From: Deltaproteobacteria bacterium
Lineage (GTDB): Bacteria; Desulfobacterota; Desulfobacteria; Desulfobacterales; SURF-15
DNA: 13,599 nucleotides
Assembly: GCA_024644775.1 (NCBI GenBank)
Contig: JAHEHB010000113.1
Span: 1 to 13,599, forward strand
Direction: 5' to 3'
The notes under the pieces are model-generated. The model had not been told where the DNA came from. It worked only from the letters and a program-made list of their open reading frames with translations, and made no database searches. The stretch's first letter is position 1, and every line of letters begins with the position of its first letter. Position numbers and translations under genes: made by a program. Of this stretch, positions 6,483-13,599 are shown piece after piece.

Positions 6483-7883
6483 ATGGAAGTGACCAAAGCA
6501 TTTGCAACTTGGGCGGCGGAAACGCCGGAGATTACATCGGATGTGGCGATTCAGCGCGCCCGGGACGCCATTTATGATGTCATTGGCTGTATGGTAGCCG
6601 GCGCCGGCGATGAGGGTGCGGCACGGGTTCGCGCAACCATTGTGCCATACGGCAGCGGTACCGCCACGGTCTTCGGGGCAACCGCGAAGGCGCCGGCTCC
6701 CTGGGCGGCCCTGGCCAACGGCATGGCGGCCCATGCACTCGATTACGACGACAACTATCTTCCCGGGTTCACCCATGCAACGGCGGTGTTGATTCCGGCC
6801 CTGCTGCCGCTGGCAGAGGAGATCGACGCTTCGGGTAAACAGTTGATGGATGCCTATATCGTGGGTCTTGAGATGCAGGCCGCAGTGGGCCGCGGGGTCA
6901 ATCGTGCCCACTACGACATGGGCTGGCATGCGACCTCAACCGTCGGTTGCATCGGTACTGCGGCTGCCTGCGGCAGGCTGCTCGGTTTCGACCGGGAGCG
7001 TATGACTCACGCCATCAGTCTCGGGGTGAGCATGGCTTCAGGATCCAAAGTGCAGTTCGGGACCATGGCAAAACCGTTTCACGCCGGTATGTGCGCAAAA
7101 AATGCCGTGCTGGCCGCGCAGCTTGCGGCAAACGGATTAGAAGCGCGAGACGTCGCTTTGGAAGGTCCGCTTGGTTTCCGTGATCTCTACAGCAGCTCCG
7201 ATTCCCGGGGTTGGGAAGACATCGTACCGATTCTGGGCAACCCCCCGGCCATTGAGGAATTCGGTCTTTCCCCAAAGCTATATCCCTGCTGCGGGTCGGC
7301 TCACAAGGTGCTGGATGTGGTGCTCGATTTAAGAAAACGTCACGGGTTTACCGCAGATGATGTTGCCGAGGTGGAAACACTGGTTGAATTCGTCAATAAG
7401 TTGAATCTGATGTACACCGATCCCCGGCAGGAAATGGAGGCGCGATTTTCCATGAATTATTGTGTTGCCGTGGCCCTTCTCAATGGGCGGCTCTCACTAT
7501 CTGATTTTACACCGCAGGCGGTGCAGCGTCCCGAGGTTCGAAAGCTGTTGCCGAAGATTACGATGACAGCCTATGAAGAAGGTGCCCAGGGACCGGACCC
7601 GACGGCCCGTCTTCCGCACAAGGCAAAAATTACGCTGAAAAACGGTCAAACCCTGACCGGAGAAACCGACTGGGCGAGGGGGACGATTCACAATCCGTTT
7701 GAACCGTCGGACCTGCCGGAGAAATTCCGCGACTGCTGTGAGGGATTTCTTGCCCCTTCGGACTTTACCGCCGTAAGGGAGATTCTGGAGAATCTGACGG
7801 CTTTGAATTCGGTCCGCTGGTTGACCGGACGCCTGGTGTTTGAGGCCGGGGCGGATCGTGGCGAGCGGTTTACCGGCCGGTAG
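6483..7883 (+). CDS. MmgE/PrpD family protein
   Basis: This 466-aa protein belongs to the family that holds 2-methylcitrate dehydratase, cis-aconitate decarboxylase and iminodisuccinate epimerase. The helical N-terminal domain has the hallmark NGMAAHALDYDD (80-90), H98, and WHATSTVG with H149. It is followed by MAKPFHAG with K197 and H200, and YPCCGSAHKVLD with H274; these are the positions lining the active site in known members. The small alpha/beta lid domain covers about 285-400. Length is typical (about 450), with a slightly longer tail. The start is supported by AAAGGAG ending 9 nt before the ATG. Family membership does not fix the reaction: it could hydrate/dehydrate a carboxylate intermediate or epimerise an imino/amino acid. 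Divergence from the dehydrogenase and the transporter downstream argue for a shared catabolic pathway rather than the methylcitrate cycle; no PrpB/PrpC genes are present. Confidence 0.9.
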   Translation: MEVTKAFATWAAETPEITSDVAIQRARDAIYDVIGCMVAGAGDEGAARVRATIVPYGSGTATVFGATAKAPAPWAALANGMAAHALDYDDNYLPGFTHATAVLIPALLPLAEEIDASGKQLMDAYIVGLEMQAAVGRGVNRAHYDMGWHATSTVGCIGTAAACGRLLGFDRERMTHAISLGVSMASGSKVQFGTMAKPFHAGMCAKNAVLAAQLAANGLEARDVALEGPLGFRDLYSSSDSRGWEDIVPILGNPPAIEEFGLSPKLYPCCGSAHKVLDVVLDLRKRHGFTADDVAEVETLVEFVNKLNLMYTDPRQEMEARFSMNYCVAVALLNGRLSLSDFTPQAVQRPEVRKLLPKITMTAYEEGAQGPDPTARLPHKAKITLKNGQTLTGETDWARGTIHNPFEPSDLPEKFRDCCEGFLAPSDFTAVREILENLTALNSVRWLTGRLVFEAGADRGERFTGR

Positions 7884-7888
7884 AAAGC

Positions 7889-7915
7889 AACAACCGTATG
7901 GAATAAGACGTTGTT
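7889..7915. promoter_or_regulatory. Dyad just after the MmgE/PrpD stop codon
   Basis: AACAAC (7889-7894) and GTTGTT (7910-7915) are exact reverse complements. The pairing extends by GT/AC if one C (7895) is bulged. No T-run follows, so a rho-independent terminator is unlikely. The half-site ACAAC recurs in the dyad at 7947-7968, so it may be a second binding site of the same regulator. Confidence 0.3.
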
Positions 7916-7944
7916 CTGAATCTCTGTATACCGGAAAATTGATA

Positions 7945-7974
7945 TTGACAACGGCCATTGCGGTTGTCTACTAT
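7945..7974 (+). promoter_or_regulatory. Candidate promoter of the ABC importer operon
   Basis: A perfect TTGACA (7945-7950) and TACTAT (7969-7974, 4 of 6) are 18 nt apart; TATAAA at 7972-7977 is an overlapping but too distant alternative -10. The start would be near 7981, giving a leader of about 160 nt that contains the GC-rich hairpins before the solute-binding protein gene. Confidence 0.55.
7947..7968. promoter_or_regulatory. Operator candidate inside the importer promoter
   Basis: GACAAC (7947-7952) and GTTGTC (7963-7968) are exact reverse complements with a 10-bp centre, giving a 22-bp dyad. It begins inside the -35 box and ends directly before the -10, the classical position of a repressor site. 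The centre-to-centre distance of the arms (16 bp) is more than one helical turn. Confidence 0.45.
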
Positions 7975-8025
7975 AAAATTCAGGTTCTGCTCCTTCCGTC
8001 TAAACCTAAAAATTTTCCAATGAAC

Positions 8026-8114
8026 TACCCCGCAGCAGGCCACGGGGTATCAATCGGAAATTATTATAACACCCCAAGGGGCGGGGAATTAGGCCTTTGT
8101 CCGCCTCCGGCGGA
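8026..8114. repeat. GC-rich palindromic intergenic element (REP-like or leader structure)
   Basis: Three hairpin-forming units lie in a row. The first is TACCCCG (8026-8032) with CGGGGTA (8043-8049), a 7-bp stem with a 10-nt loop. The second is CCCC (8072-8075) with GGGG (8078-8081 or 8083-8086). The third is TCCGCC (8100-8105) with GGCGGA (8109-8114), a 6-bp stem with a 3-nt loop. The C-rich and G-rich arms can also pair in other combinations. No T-run follows any of them. It could be a dispersed palindromic element of the genome or a folded 5' leader of the importer mRNA, ending 14 nt before the ribosome site. Confidence 0.5.
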
Positions 8115-8141
8115 TTAATAGCAATAGGAAAGGAGATTGTA

Positions 8142-9671
8142 ATGAGATCACGTAAGATATTTGTTTGTTTCATGTTCGGTCTGGTTTTACTCTGCATGGG
8201 AGGCCTTCCGGCGTTTGCAGCCAAAGACTCCATTACCTACGCCATCGACTCCAAATTTGCTTCGATGGAGCGGTACTCTTCCACTCAGACCTTCGCCAAT
8301 AATCTCTGGATGATCATCGGCGACGGGGTGGTTCGCCGAAATCACGAAACGCTCGAGCATGAACCGGCCCTGGCCGAGAGCTGGAAGCAGCTCGACGATG
8401 TAACCTGGGAGTTCAAGCTCCGCAAAGGGGTCAAGTTCCACAACGGCAACGAGCTGACCTCCGAAGCGATCCGATACACCATCATGGATCTCGTTTTGAA
8501 CCCGGAGTACAAGAATCCTTCCAAAGGCTATCTCAAGTGGATCAAAGAAATCAAGATTCTCGACAAATACACTTTCCAGATCATCAGTGACGGCCCGTAT
8601 CCCATGGTGCTGGACCGGTTGTGCTGGTTCACACCGTATGATCCGGCTTACGTTAAGGAAAAGGGGCTCACCTATATCCAGGAACATCCCATCGGAACCG
8701 GCCCCTATAAGTTCGTCAAATGGGATAGGGGCTCCCGGCTTGAAATCGTAAGAAACAAAGACCACTGGGAACCCGGGATCGGCCATGTGGAAAAGATAAT
8801 TTTCAGGATCATTCCCGAACTCTCGACCCGGGTGGCGGAGCTCAGAAGCGGCGGGGTGGACCTGATCGTGAATATCGATCCGGACAAAGTCGGCCAGGTG
8901 GAAATGGACAAAAACCTGAAAGTGATCTCCGGACCCATCGCCCGGACCATCTTTTATCAGTTCGACAGCTTCGGTCGGGCATCAGAATCCCCGGTCATGG
9001 ACAAGCGGGTCCGCCAGGCCATCTGGCATGCCATTGACCGGGACGCCATTGTCAAAAATCTGCTGAACGGCTATGGTCAGGTGACCAACGCCGCCTGCAA
9101 TCCTTACCTCTTCGGTTATGTCGAGGACATCAAGGGGTATGAATACGATCCGGAAAAGGCAAAAGCCCTTTTAAAAGAAGCCGGCCATGAAAAGGGTTTT
9201 GAGCTCGACATCTGGCAGTACTACCAGGTCCAGAACCTTTTCAATCAGGCGGCCATGGACATGCTGTCCCAGGTGGGCATCAAGGTCAAGCTGCATGACT
9301 ATCGGGGGAACATCGGCCAACTGCTGAAAGTGCGCAATTCCGGGAAGGTCACGGGTATCGGTAATTTCGGTTGGGGCACGAGCTTCGCATTTGATGCAGA
9401 CGCCATCCTGCCCGCCTGGTTTTTTAAGAGCGAATCGAAATGCTATGCACCGGACGACGAGCTCGACGCCTGGCTCCACGAGGCGCGACTCAGCACCGAC
9501 AAGAAACGGCGCCTGGAACTTTACCGCATGGCCCAACAGCGAATCGTCGACGAAGTTTACTGGATGCCGCTATTCTACAAATACCAGATCAATGGCGCAC
9601 ACAAAGACCTCGACGTGAAAGTCATGCCCTACGAGTATGTGCTGCTGCAATATGCGAAATGGCTCAAATAG
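8142..9671 (+). CDS. ABC transporter solute-binding protein, family 5 (DppA/OppA-like)
   Basis: This 509-aa periplasmic protein captures the substrate for the importer encoded downstream. It has a signal peptide (RSRK, hydrophobic core to residue 22, cleavage likely after AFA at 26). C18 is not in a good lipobox, so it is soluble rather than a lipoprotein. Family hallmarks are WEFKLRKGVKFHNGNELTSE, where the SBP_bac_5 signature lies, and PIGTGPYKFVKWDRGSRLEI with NKDHWEP. The start is the ATG at 8142 because GGAAAGGAGATT (8127-8138) ends just before it and the signal peptide begins here; a TTG 45 nt upstream in frame would add 15 residues before the signal and lies inside a hairpin region. 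Substrates in this family include di- and oligopeptides, nickel, opines and sugars; the neighbouring enzymes suggest an amino- or imino-acid derivative or a dipeptide of one. The pocket cannot be read from the sequence alone. Confidence 0.93.
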   Translation: MRSRKIFVCFMFGLVLLCMGGLPAFAAKDSITYAIDSKFASMERYSSTQTFANNLWMIIGDGVVRRNHETLEHEPALAESWKQLDDVTWEFKLRKGVKFHNGNELTSEAIRYTIMDLVLNPEYKNPSKGYLKWIKEIKILDKYTFQIISDGPYPMVLDRLCWFTPYDPAYVKEKGLTYIQEHPIGTGPYKFVKWDRGSRLEIVRNKDHWEPGIGHVEKIIFRIIPELSTRVAELRSGGVDLIVNIDPDKVGQVEMDKNLKVISGPIARTIFYQFDSFGRASESPVMDKRVRQAIWHAIDRDAIVKNLLNGYGQVTNAACNPYLFGYVEDIKGYEYDPEKAKALLKEAGHEKGFELDIWQYYQVQNLFNQAAMDMLSQVGIKVKLHDYRGNIGQLLKVRNSGKVTGIGNFGWGTSFAFDADAILPAWFFKSESKCYAPDDELDAWLHEARLSTDKKRRLELYRMAQQRIVDEVYWMPLFYKYQINGAHKDLDVKVMPYEYVLLQYAKWLK

Positions 9672-9698
9672 CCTCTCGCCGGTGTGTATAATTTCAAA

Positions 9699-9744
9699 GG
9701 CAGCCGGTTGGACCGAATGGATCGTATTGACCTGGCCGGCTGTC
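9699..9744 (+). other. Intercistronic hairpin after the solute-binding protein gene
   Basis: GGCAGCCGG (9699-9707) pairs with CCGGCTGTC (9736-9744) over 9 bp including one G-U pair, with a 28-nt loop that can form a small inner hairpin. No T-run follows. In binding-protein importer operons such a structure commonly protects the upstream message and lets the binding protein be made in excess over the permeases; that role is inferred. Confidence 0.5.
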
Positions 9745-9813
9745 ATCCATATCCGGAATTGGCACCTTGATTCATTTCTGCATGCTGCTCACAATCAATC
9801 AGGATAGGATTCG

Positions 9814-9852
9814 ATGATGATTGAACCCTTTTCAAAAGACTTCCTGCCGTGA
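9814..9852 (+). CDS. Possible 12-codon leader ORF coupled to the first permease
   Basis: An ATG-ATG start at 9814 opens a 12-codon frame (MMIEPFSKDFLP) whose TGA stop at 9850-9852 overlaps the GTG start of the permease in a GTGA arrangement. AGGA motifs at 9801-9804 and 9806-9809 lie 9 and 4 nt before the first ATG, whereas no ribosome site is seen next to the GTG itself. Ribosomes finishing the short frame would be placed to restart on the permease. Such a short frame could arise by chance; the supporting points are the exact overlap and the missing site at the GTG. Confidence 0.4.
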   Translation: MMIEPFSKDFLP

Positions 9853-10769
9853 AAGTTTATATTATCAAACGGCTTGTGGAGGCCATCGGTGTGTGCCTGG
9901 TCATATCGATGATTTCCTTTTTTCTGCTCTTTCTGAACACCGACCCCGCACTCTTGCTGCTGCCACCGGAAGCCGAGATGGAAGACATCGCCGTCTTTAA
10001 AGAACAGATGGGGTTGGATCGACCGGTCATCATCCAGTACCTGGATTTTCTTCGTAAGGTGATACTTCACGGTGATTTCGGCGAATCATTTCTAGCCAAG
10101 ATTCCTGCCATTGAACTCATCGTAAATAGACTGCCGGCCACCATCCAATTGGCTGTGGCAGCACTCATTGTGATAAACTTTATCGCCGTTCCGGTGGGGG
10201 TGATTGCCGCTATCCGTCGATATTCGTTGATGGATAACATCGCTACGTTTACAGCCCTGATGGGACAGGCCATGCCGCTATATTGGTTTGGGATCATGCT
10301 GATCATCATTTTCGGTGTCTGGCTGGGATGGCTGCCAATTTCCGGCTCCGATACACTGCTTCATCTGATATTGCCGGCCATTACGCTCGGTTCGTGGATC
10401 CTTCCGGTGAACATGCGTCTGGTACGTTCCGGTATGCTGGAAGTCCTCAATCAGGATTACATTCGAACCGCCCGGGCCAAGGGCCTGGCGGAAAAGAAGG
10501 TGCTGATTAAGCATGCATTTAAGAACGCCGCGATTCCGGTGGTGACCGTTTCCGGCATGCAGTTCGGTGCGCTATTGGGCGGGGCGGTGGTTACCGAAAC
10601 GGTGTTTGCCTGGCCCGGCTTGGGTCGGCTGGCGGTTGATTCAATCAGAATGGGGGATTATCCGGTGGTTCAAGCCATTGTGGTGATTTTTGCCATGTGT
10701 ATCGTATTTGCAAATTTGACCGCAGATATTGTGGCTGCGCTCATCGATCCACGCATAAGGTTAGACTAA
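9849..10769 (+). CDS. ABC importer permease, DppB/OppB type
   Basis: This 306-aa inner-membrane subunit forms half of the transport channel. It starts MKVYIIKRLVEAIGV, the usual N-terminal helix of this type, then has a periplasmic loop with MGLDRPVIIQY and HGDFGES (74-80), and about five further helices. The ATPase-coupling EAA loop is DYIRTARAKGLAEKKVLIKH (203-222), followed by VVTETVFAWPGLGRL and the terminal LIDPRIR. Length matches DppB (about 300-340). The start is a GTG; no in-frame ATG exists between it and the stop at 9822, and no Shine-Dalgarno is visible, which fits coupling to the leader ORF. The stop overlaps the next start (TAATG). Confidence 0.92.
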   Translation: MKVYIIKRLVEAIGVCLVISMISFFLLFLNTDPALLLLPPEAEMEDIAVFKEQMGLDRPVIIQYLDFLRKVILHGDFGESFLAKIPAIELIVNRLPATIQLAVAALIVINFIAVPVGVIAAIRRYSLMDNIATFTALMGQAMPLYWFGIMLIIIFGVWLGWLPISGSDTLLHLILPAITLGSWILPVNMRLVRSGMLEVLNQDYIRTARAKGLAEKKVLIKHAFKNAAIPVVTVSGMQFGALLGGAVVTETVFAWPGLGRLAVDSIRMGDYPVVQAIVVIFAMCIVFANLTADIVAALIDPRIRLD

Positions 10770-11713
10770 TGGACAAACAGGTGGAGACCCAGGTGTCTGA
10801 AACAACCTTAGCAAGCGATGCGCCCGGTGTGGTGAGCCTTGAAGATGCGCCGCTTTCCATCATGCAGTTGATCTTAAGAAAAATGTGGCACCTCCGTTTA
10901 GGCGTGTTCGGGGGCTTTCTGATACTTTGTTTGTTATTAACAGCCATCTTTTGCCCGGTTATCGCTCCCTACGATCCTTACAAGCAGAACATCATGAATC
11001 GGTTGAAACCTCCGGTTTGGATCGAGGGCGGAAAAACAGAGCACCTGCTGGGAACCGATCACCTGGGCCGTGACATTCTGAGCCGGATTATGTACGGATC
11101 CAGAATATCACTGATGGTGGGGGTTTGTGCGGTCATCCTGCAAGTCATTATCGGTGTTGGGTTGGGACTGTTGGCCGGCTTTTATGGGGGCAAAACCGAC
11201 TCGGTGATTTCCTTTATGGTCAACAGCATGATGGGGTTTCCATTTATCCTGCTGGCCATGAGCCTGGTTGCCGTTTTGGGCCCCAGCCTTCAGAATATTA
11301 TCATCGCCTTAGGGGTGACCCAGTGGACCGTGTTTACCCGGATTACCCGGATCGAGACCATGAAAGCCCGTGGGCAGGAATATGTCCTGGCTGCCACATC
11401 CCTTGCGTTTTCCGCCAAACGGATTCTACTGCGCCATATCCTGCCGAATCTCGTGCCCAGCCTGGTGGTGCTTGCCACCGTTGAGGTGGCCCGGGCCATT
11501 ATTCGAGAATCCCTGCTTTCATTTTTAGGGCTCGGGATTCAACCCCCTACACCCAGTTGGGGGTCCATGCTGGCCGAAGGTCGGGACTATATGCTAATGC
11601 AATGGTGGCTGGCTGCATTTCCGGGAGCCGCTATATTCGTCAGTGCATTGGGTATCAATTTGCTGGGGGATGCGCTCCGAGATGTCATGGATCCTCATTT
11701 GAGAAAGAGTTAA
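10769..11713 (+). CDS. ABC importer permease, DppC/OppC type
   Basis: This 314-aa inner-membrane subunit pairs with the DppB-type permease. It has a polar cytoplasmic N-terminus of about 40 residues, a first helix at about 46-67, IAPYDPY, then the DppC hallmark [13 protein letters not shown] (94-106). Further helices follow, with an EAA loop [21 protein letters not shown] (about 203-223), [11 protein letters not shown] and [14 protein letters not shown] at the end. The ATG shares one base with the upstream stop, with AAGG 8 nt before it; a longer frame from 10697 reads back through the upstream gene and is rejected. Length and architecture are normal. Confidence 0.92.
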   Translation: MDKQVETQVSETTLASDAPGVVSLEDAPLSIMQLILRKMWHLRLGVFGGFLILCLLLTAIFCPVIAPYDPYKQNIMNRLKPPVWIEGGKTEHLLGTDHLGRDILSRIMYGSRISLMVGVCAVILQVIIGVGLGLLAGFYGGKTDSVISFMVNSMMGFPFILLAMSLVAVLGPSLQNIIIALGVTQWTVFTRITRIETMKARGQEYVLAATSLAFSAKRILLRHILPNLVPSLVVLATVEVARAIIRESLLSFLGLGIQPPTPSWGSMLAEGRDYMLMQWWLAAFPGAAIFVSALGINLLGDALRDVMDPHLRKS

Positions 11714-11715
11714 TA

Positions 11716-12702
11716 ATGCCCCCAGAGACTGCACCACTTTTGAATGTGATAGATCTAAAGAAGCACTTTCCCATTATCAAAGGAGTGCTCAGCAAAATCG
11801 TTGGATATGTGTACGCGGTTGACGGGGTCAGTTTTGTTGTTGAACCCGGGGAAACCTTAGGTTTGGTGGGAGAGTCGGGGTGCGGGAAGACAACGGTGGG
11901 TCGTTGTTTGATCCGATTATATGATCCCACTTCCGGGCGGATAGCGTTTCAGGGCGTGGATATGACCCAATTGAGTCGTTCGGAATTGATCAAACTCCGC
12001 ACGCAGATGCAGATCATTTTTCAGGATCCGTATTCGTCGCTGAATCCCCGAATGCGGGTAAGGGACATAATCGGTGAGGCGCTGAGGGTTCATCAACTGG
12101 TACCGAATGACGAATGGGAAGACCGGGTCAAAGACTTGCTAAATAATGTGGGACTTCAGGCCGATCATATGGCCCGTTATCCCCATGAGTTTTCCGGAGG
12201 CCAGCGCCAACGCATCGGTATTGCCCGGGCGCTTGCCATATCACCCAAACTGATTATTGCCGATGAACCGGTCTCTGCTCTGGATGTCTCCATTCAGGCT
12301 CAGGTGATTAATTTGTTGGATCATCTTAAGGAGGAATTCCATCTTTCTTACGTGATTATTGCCCATGATTTAAGCGTTGTAGAACACGTGTCGGATCGAA
12401 TTGCCGTTATGTATCTGGGGAAACTGGTGGAGGAGGCTTCCGACCGGGAGCTGTATCTGAATCCCAAACACCCTTATACGATTGCATTATTGGATGCAGT
12501 ACCGAAAGCCGAAGCCGGCGGCCGGGAAAGACGATTGAAGCGGCAGCTTTTGACGGGGGATGTGCCGAGCCCCATCAATCCGCCGCCCGGATGCCGTTTC
12601 CATACCCGATGTCCGAGGATCATGGATATTTGTTCAAAAGAAGATCCGCCACGGTTTGAAGTCGAAGATCGGCATTATGTATCCTGTCATCTTTTCAATT
12701 AG
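11716..12702 (+). CDS. ABC importer ATPase, DppF/OppF type
   Basis: This 328-aa cytoplasmic ATPase powers the importer. Motifs in order are Walker [10 protein letters not shown] (52-60), Q-loop Q103 in [12 protein letters not shown], signature SGGQRQR (160-166), Walker B LIIADEP (179-185), D-loop SALD and switch H217 in IIAHD. The N-terminal insertion [22 protein letters not shown] is characteristic of F-type subunits. The C-terminal oligopeptide/dipeptide domain carries C293, C299, C306 and C324 in the GCRFHTRCP...C...C pattern, a set reported to hold an iron-sulfur cluster in some Dpp ATPases. The start is 2 nt after the DppC-type stop; frames extending back to 11557 only overlap that gene. 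The ribosome site is weak, consistent with coupling. Confidence 0.93.
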   Translation: MPPETAPLLNVIDLKKHFPIIKGVLSKIVGYVYAVDGVSFVVEPGETLGLVGESGCGKTTVGRCLIRLYDPTSGRIAFQGVDMTQLSRSELIKLRTQMQIIFQDPYSSLNPRMRVRDIIGEALRVHQLVPNDEWEDRVKDLLNNVGLQADHMARYPHEFSGGQRQRIGIARALAISPKLIIADEPVSALDVSIQAQVINLLDHLKEEFHLSYVIIAHDLSVVEHVSDRIAVMYLGKLVEEASDRELYLNPKHPYTIALLDAVPKAEAGGRERRLKRQLLTGDVPSPINPPPGCRFHTRCPRIMDICSKEDPPRFEVEDRHYVSCHLFN

Positions 12703-12717
12703 TACGATAGATAGACC

Positions 12718-13599
12718 ATGATAGAAAATCTAATAACGATTTCTGATCTACAGACCCACTTTTTTACTCCGGAGGGTATTGTTCGGGCTGTGGACGGGGT
12801 TTCGTTCGACATCCCCAAAAGCAAGACGCTGGGAATCCTGGGGGAATCCGGCTGCGGGAAATCGGTCACGGCCTTGACCATCATGCGGTTGATTCCGGAT
12901 CCCCCCGGACGCATCCGAAACGGATCCATCATGTTTGACGGGACAGATCTCGTAATCGCTTCATCGGCGAAGATGCAGAGGATTCGAGGCAATCTGATAT
13001 CCATGATTTTTCAGGAGCCCATGACATCGTTAAACCCGGTCTATACTATCGGGGATCAGATTTCCGAAACCTATATTACCCATCAGGGATTGAGCCAGAA
13101 TGAGGCGATGGGCCGATCTACAGATATGCTTGCCATGGTGGGTATTCCGGCTCCGGATAAACGGGTGCACGAATATCCCCACCAACTATCCGGCGGTATG
13201 CGACAACGGGCCATGATTGCCATGGCCATGGCCTGCCGTCCCAAGCTTCTGATTGCCGACGAACCCACAACCGCACTGGATGTGACCATTCAAGCCCAGA
13301 TTCTGGACCTCATGCTCGAGCTTCAGGAAGAGCTGGGTATGTCCATCATGATGATCACCCATGACCTGGGGGTGATCGCCGAAGTTAGCGATCAGGTGGT
13401 GGTCATGTACGCCGGTGAGGTGGTGGAGTATTGTCCCATTGATACTTTGTTTACGGAAAGCCGGCACCCCTATACCATTGGGTTGATGCAGTCCATACCC
13501 AAATTGGGCCACAAGTTTAAACACGGCAAAGCGCCGCTTCAGGAAATATCAGGGATTGTCCCTAACCTAATCTGTCTCCCACCGGGATGTTTGTTCGCA
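12718..13599 (+). CDS. ABC importer ATPase, DppD/OppD type (C-terminus beyond window)
   Basis: The frame is open for 294 codons to the right edge. Walker A GESGCGKS (42-49), Q99 in [12 protein letters not shown], signature LSGGMRQR (157-164), Walker B LLIADEP (177-183) and H215 in MITHD are all intact. LSGGM and the [15 protein letters not shown] segment mark the D-type partner of the F-type ATPase. The end reaches [13 protein letters not shown], the start of the C-terminal cysteine motif, so about 30-40 residues are missing. It begins 15 nt after the F-type stop at the first ATG in frame; the spacer has no clear Shine-Dalgarno. In most dpp/opp operons D precedes F; here F is first. Confidence 0.92.
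   Translation, partial: MIENLITISDLQTHFFTPEGIVRAVDGVSFDIPKSKTLGILGESGCGKSVTALTIMRLIPDPPGRIRNGSIMFDGTDLVIASSAKMQRIRGNLISMIFQEPMTSLNPVYTIGDQISETYITHQGLSQNEAMGRSTDMLAMVGIPAPDKRVHEYPHQLSGGMRQRAMIAMAMACRPKLLIADEPTTALDVTIQAQILDLMLELQEELGMSIMMITHDLGVIAEVSDQVVVMYAGEVVEYCPIDTLFTESRHPYTIGLMQSIPKLGHKFKHGKAPLQEISGIVPNLICLPPGCLFA

Noticed and set aside
6459..6929. Minus-strand frame opposite the start of the MmgE/PrpD gene
   Set aside because: Cys/His/Gly-rich shadow translation covering that gene's ribosome site; no family resemblance.
7945..7980. Reading the GACAAC/GTTGTC dyad as a terminator for the MmgE/PrpD gene
   Set aside because: The stem is only 6 bp and is followed by TACTATAAAATT rather than a T-run; promoter elements explain it better.
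7840..8118. Plus-strand frame spanning the gap after the MmgE/PrpD gene
   Set aside because: It starts inside that gene in another frame, runs through the palindromic element, and its composition is not protein-like.
8097..8141. Longer binding-protein frame from an upstream TTG
   Set aside because: It would place 15 residues before a proper signal peptide and overlaps the third hairpin, while a strong ribosome site serves the ATG at 8142.
8187..8786. Long minus-strand frame opposite the binding-protein gene
   Set aside because: It is antisense to a convincing gene and shows no domain; a mirror of GC-biased codons.
9681..9696. TATAAT at 9687-9692 as an internal promoter for the permeases
   Set aside because: No acceptable -35 lies 15-19 nt upstream and it overlaps nothing else supportive; probably chance.
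1..13599. CRISPR array, tRNA/rRNA genes, insertion sequence, phage or defence genes
   Set aside because: No regularly spaced repeats, cloverleaf-like segments, transposase motifs or paired terminal repeats were seen by eye on either strand.

Overview
The window is a single bacterial chromosomal stretch. Its gene content and style suggest an anaerobic or syntrophic Gram-negative bacterium of the Desulfobacterota (Desulfobacterales-like). The reasons are a Bat/MoxR-neighbourhood type membrane operon, a complete amino-acid/peptide uptake and catabolism cluster, intermediate GC, and a GC-rich palindromic intergenic element of a kind I associate from memory with that group. This placement is inference; there is no rRNA or other marker here.

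Left block (1-3992, minus strand): four tightly packed genes read leftwards and run off the window. In transcription order they are a small secreted protein, a 653-aa membrane-anchored protein with an N-terminal periplasmic beta-rich region and a glutamine-amidotransferase-like (DUF4350-like) fold, a six-helix membrane protein, and the N-terminal part of a DUF4175-like membrane/coiled-coil protein. Spacings are +14, -11 and -4 nt, so this is one coupled operon. None has a certain function.

Middle block (4228-7883): a DapA-superfamily lyase (plus), a DadA-like FAD-dependent amino-acid/imino-acid dehydrogenase (minus, convergent with it) and an MmgE/PrpD-family enzyme (plus, divergent from the dehydrogenase across a 90-bp regulatory gap). 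DapA-family lyase plus D-amino-acid dehydrogenase is the known enzyme pair of hydroxyproline degradation, so a hydroxyproline-like or other imino-acid pathway is the leading hypothesis.

Right block (8142 to the end, plus strand): a full Dpp/Opp-type ABC importer, in order solute-binding protein, two permeases, F-type ATPase and D-type ATPase. The last is cut by the window edge. It probably brings in the substrate of the middle-block enzymes.

The intergenic regions hold much of the interest. There is a back-to-back promoter pair with a 7-bp dyad before the lyase gene. Overlapping divergent promoters with an 8-bp dyad lie between dehydrogenase and MmgE/PrpD. A TTGACA promoter with a dyad in its spacer precedes the transporter, followed by a GC-rich hairpin element. 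A 12-codon leader ORF has its stop overlapping the GTG start of the first permease. No tRNA, rRNA, CRISPR array, insertion sequence or clear rho-independent terminator was seen. No gene-free stretch exceeds 300 bases; the largest is 7884-8141.
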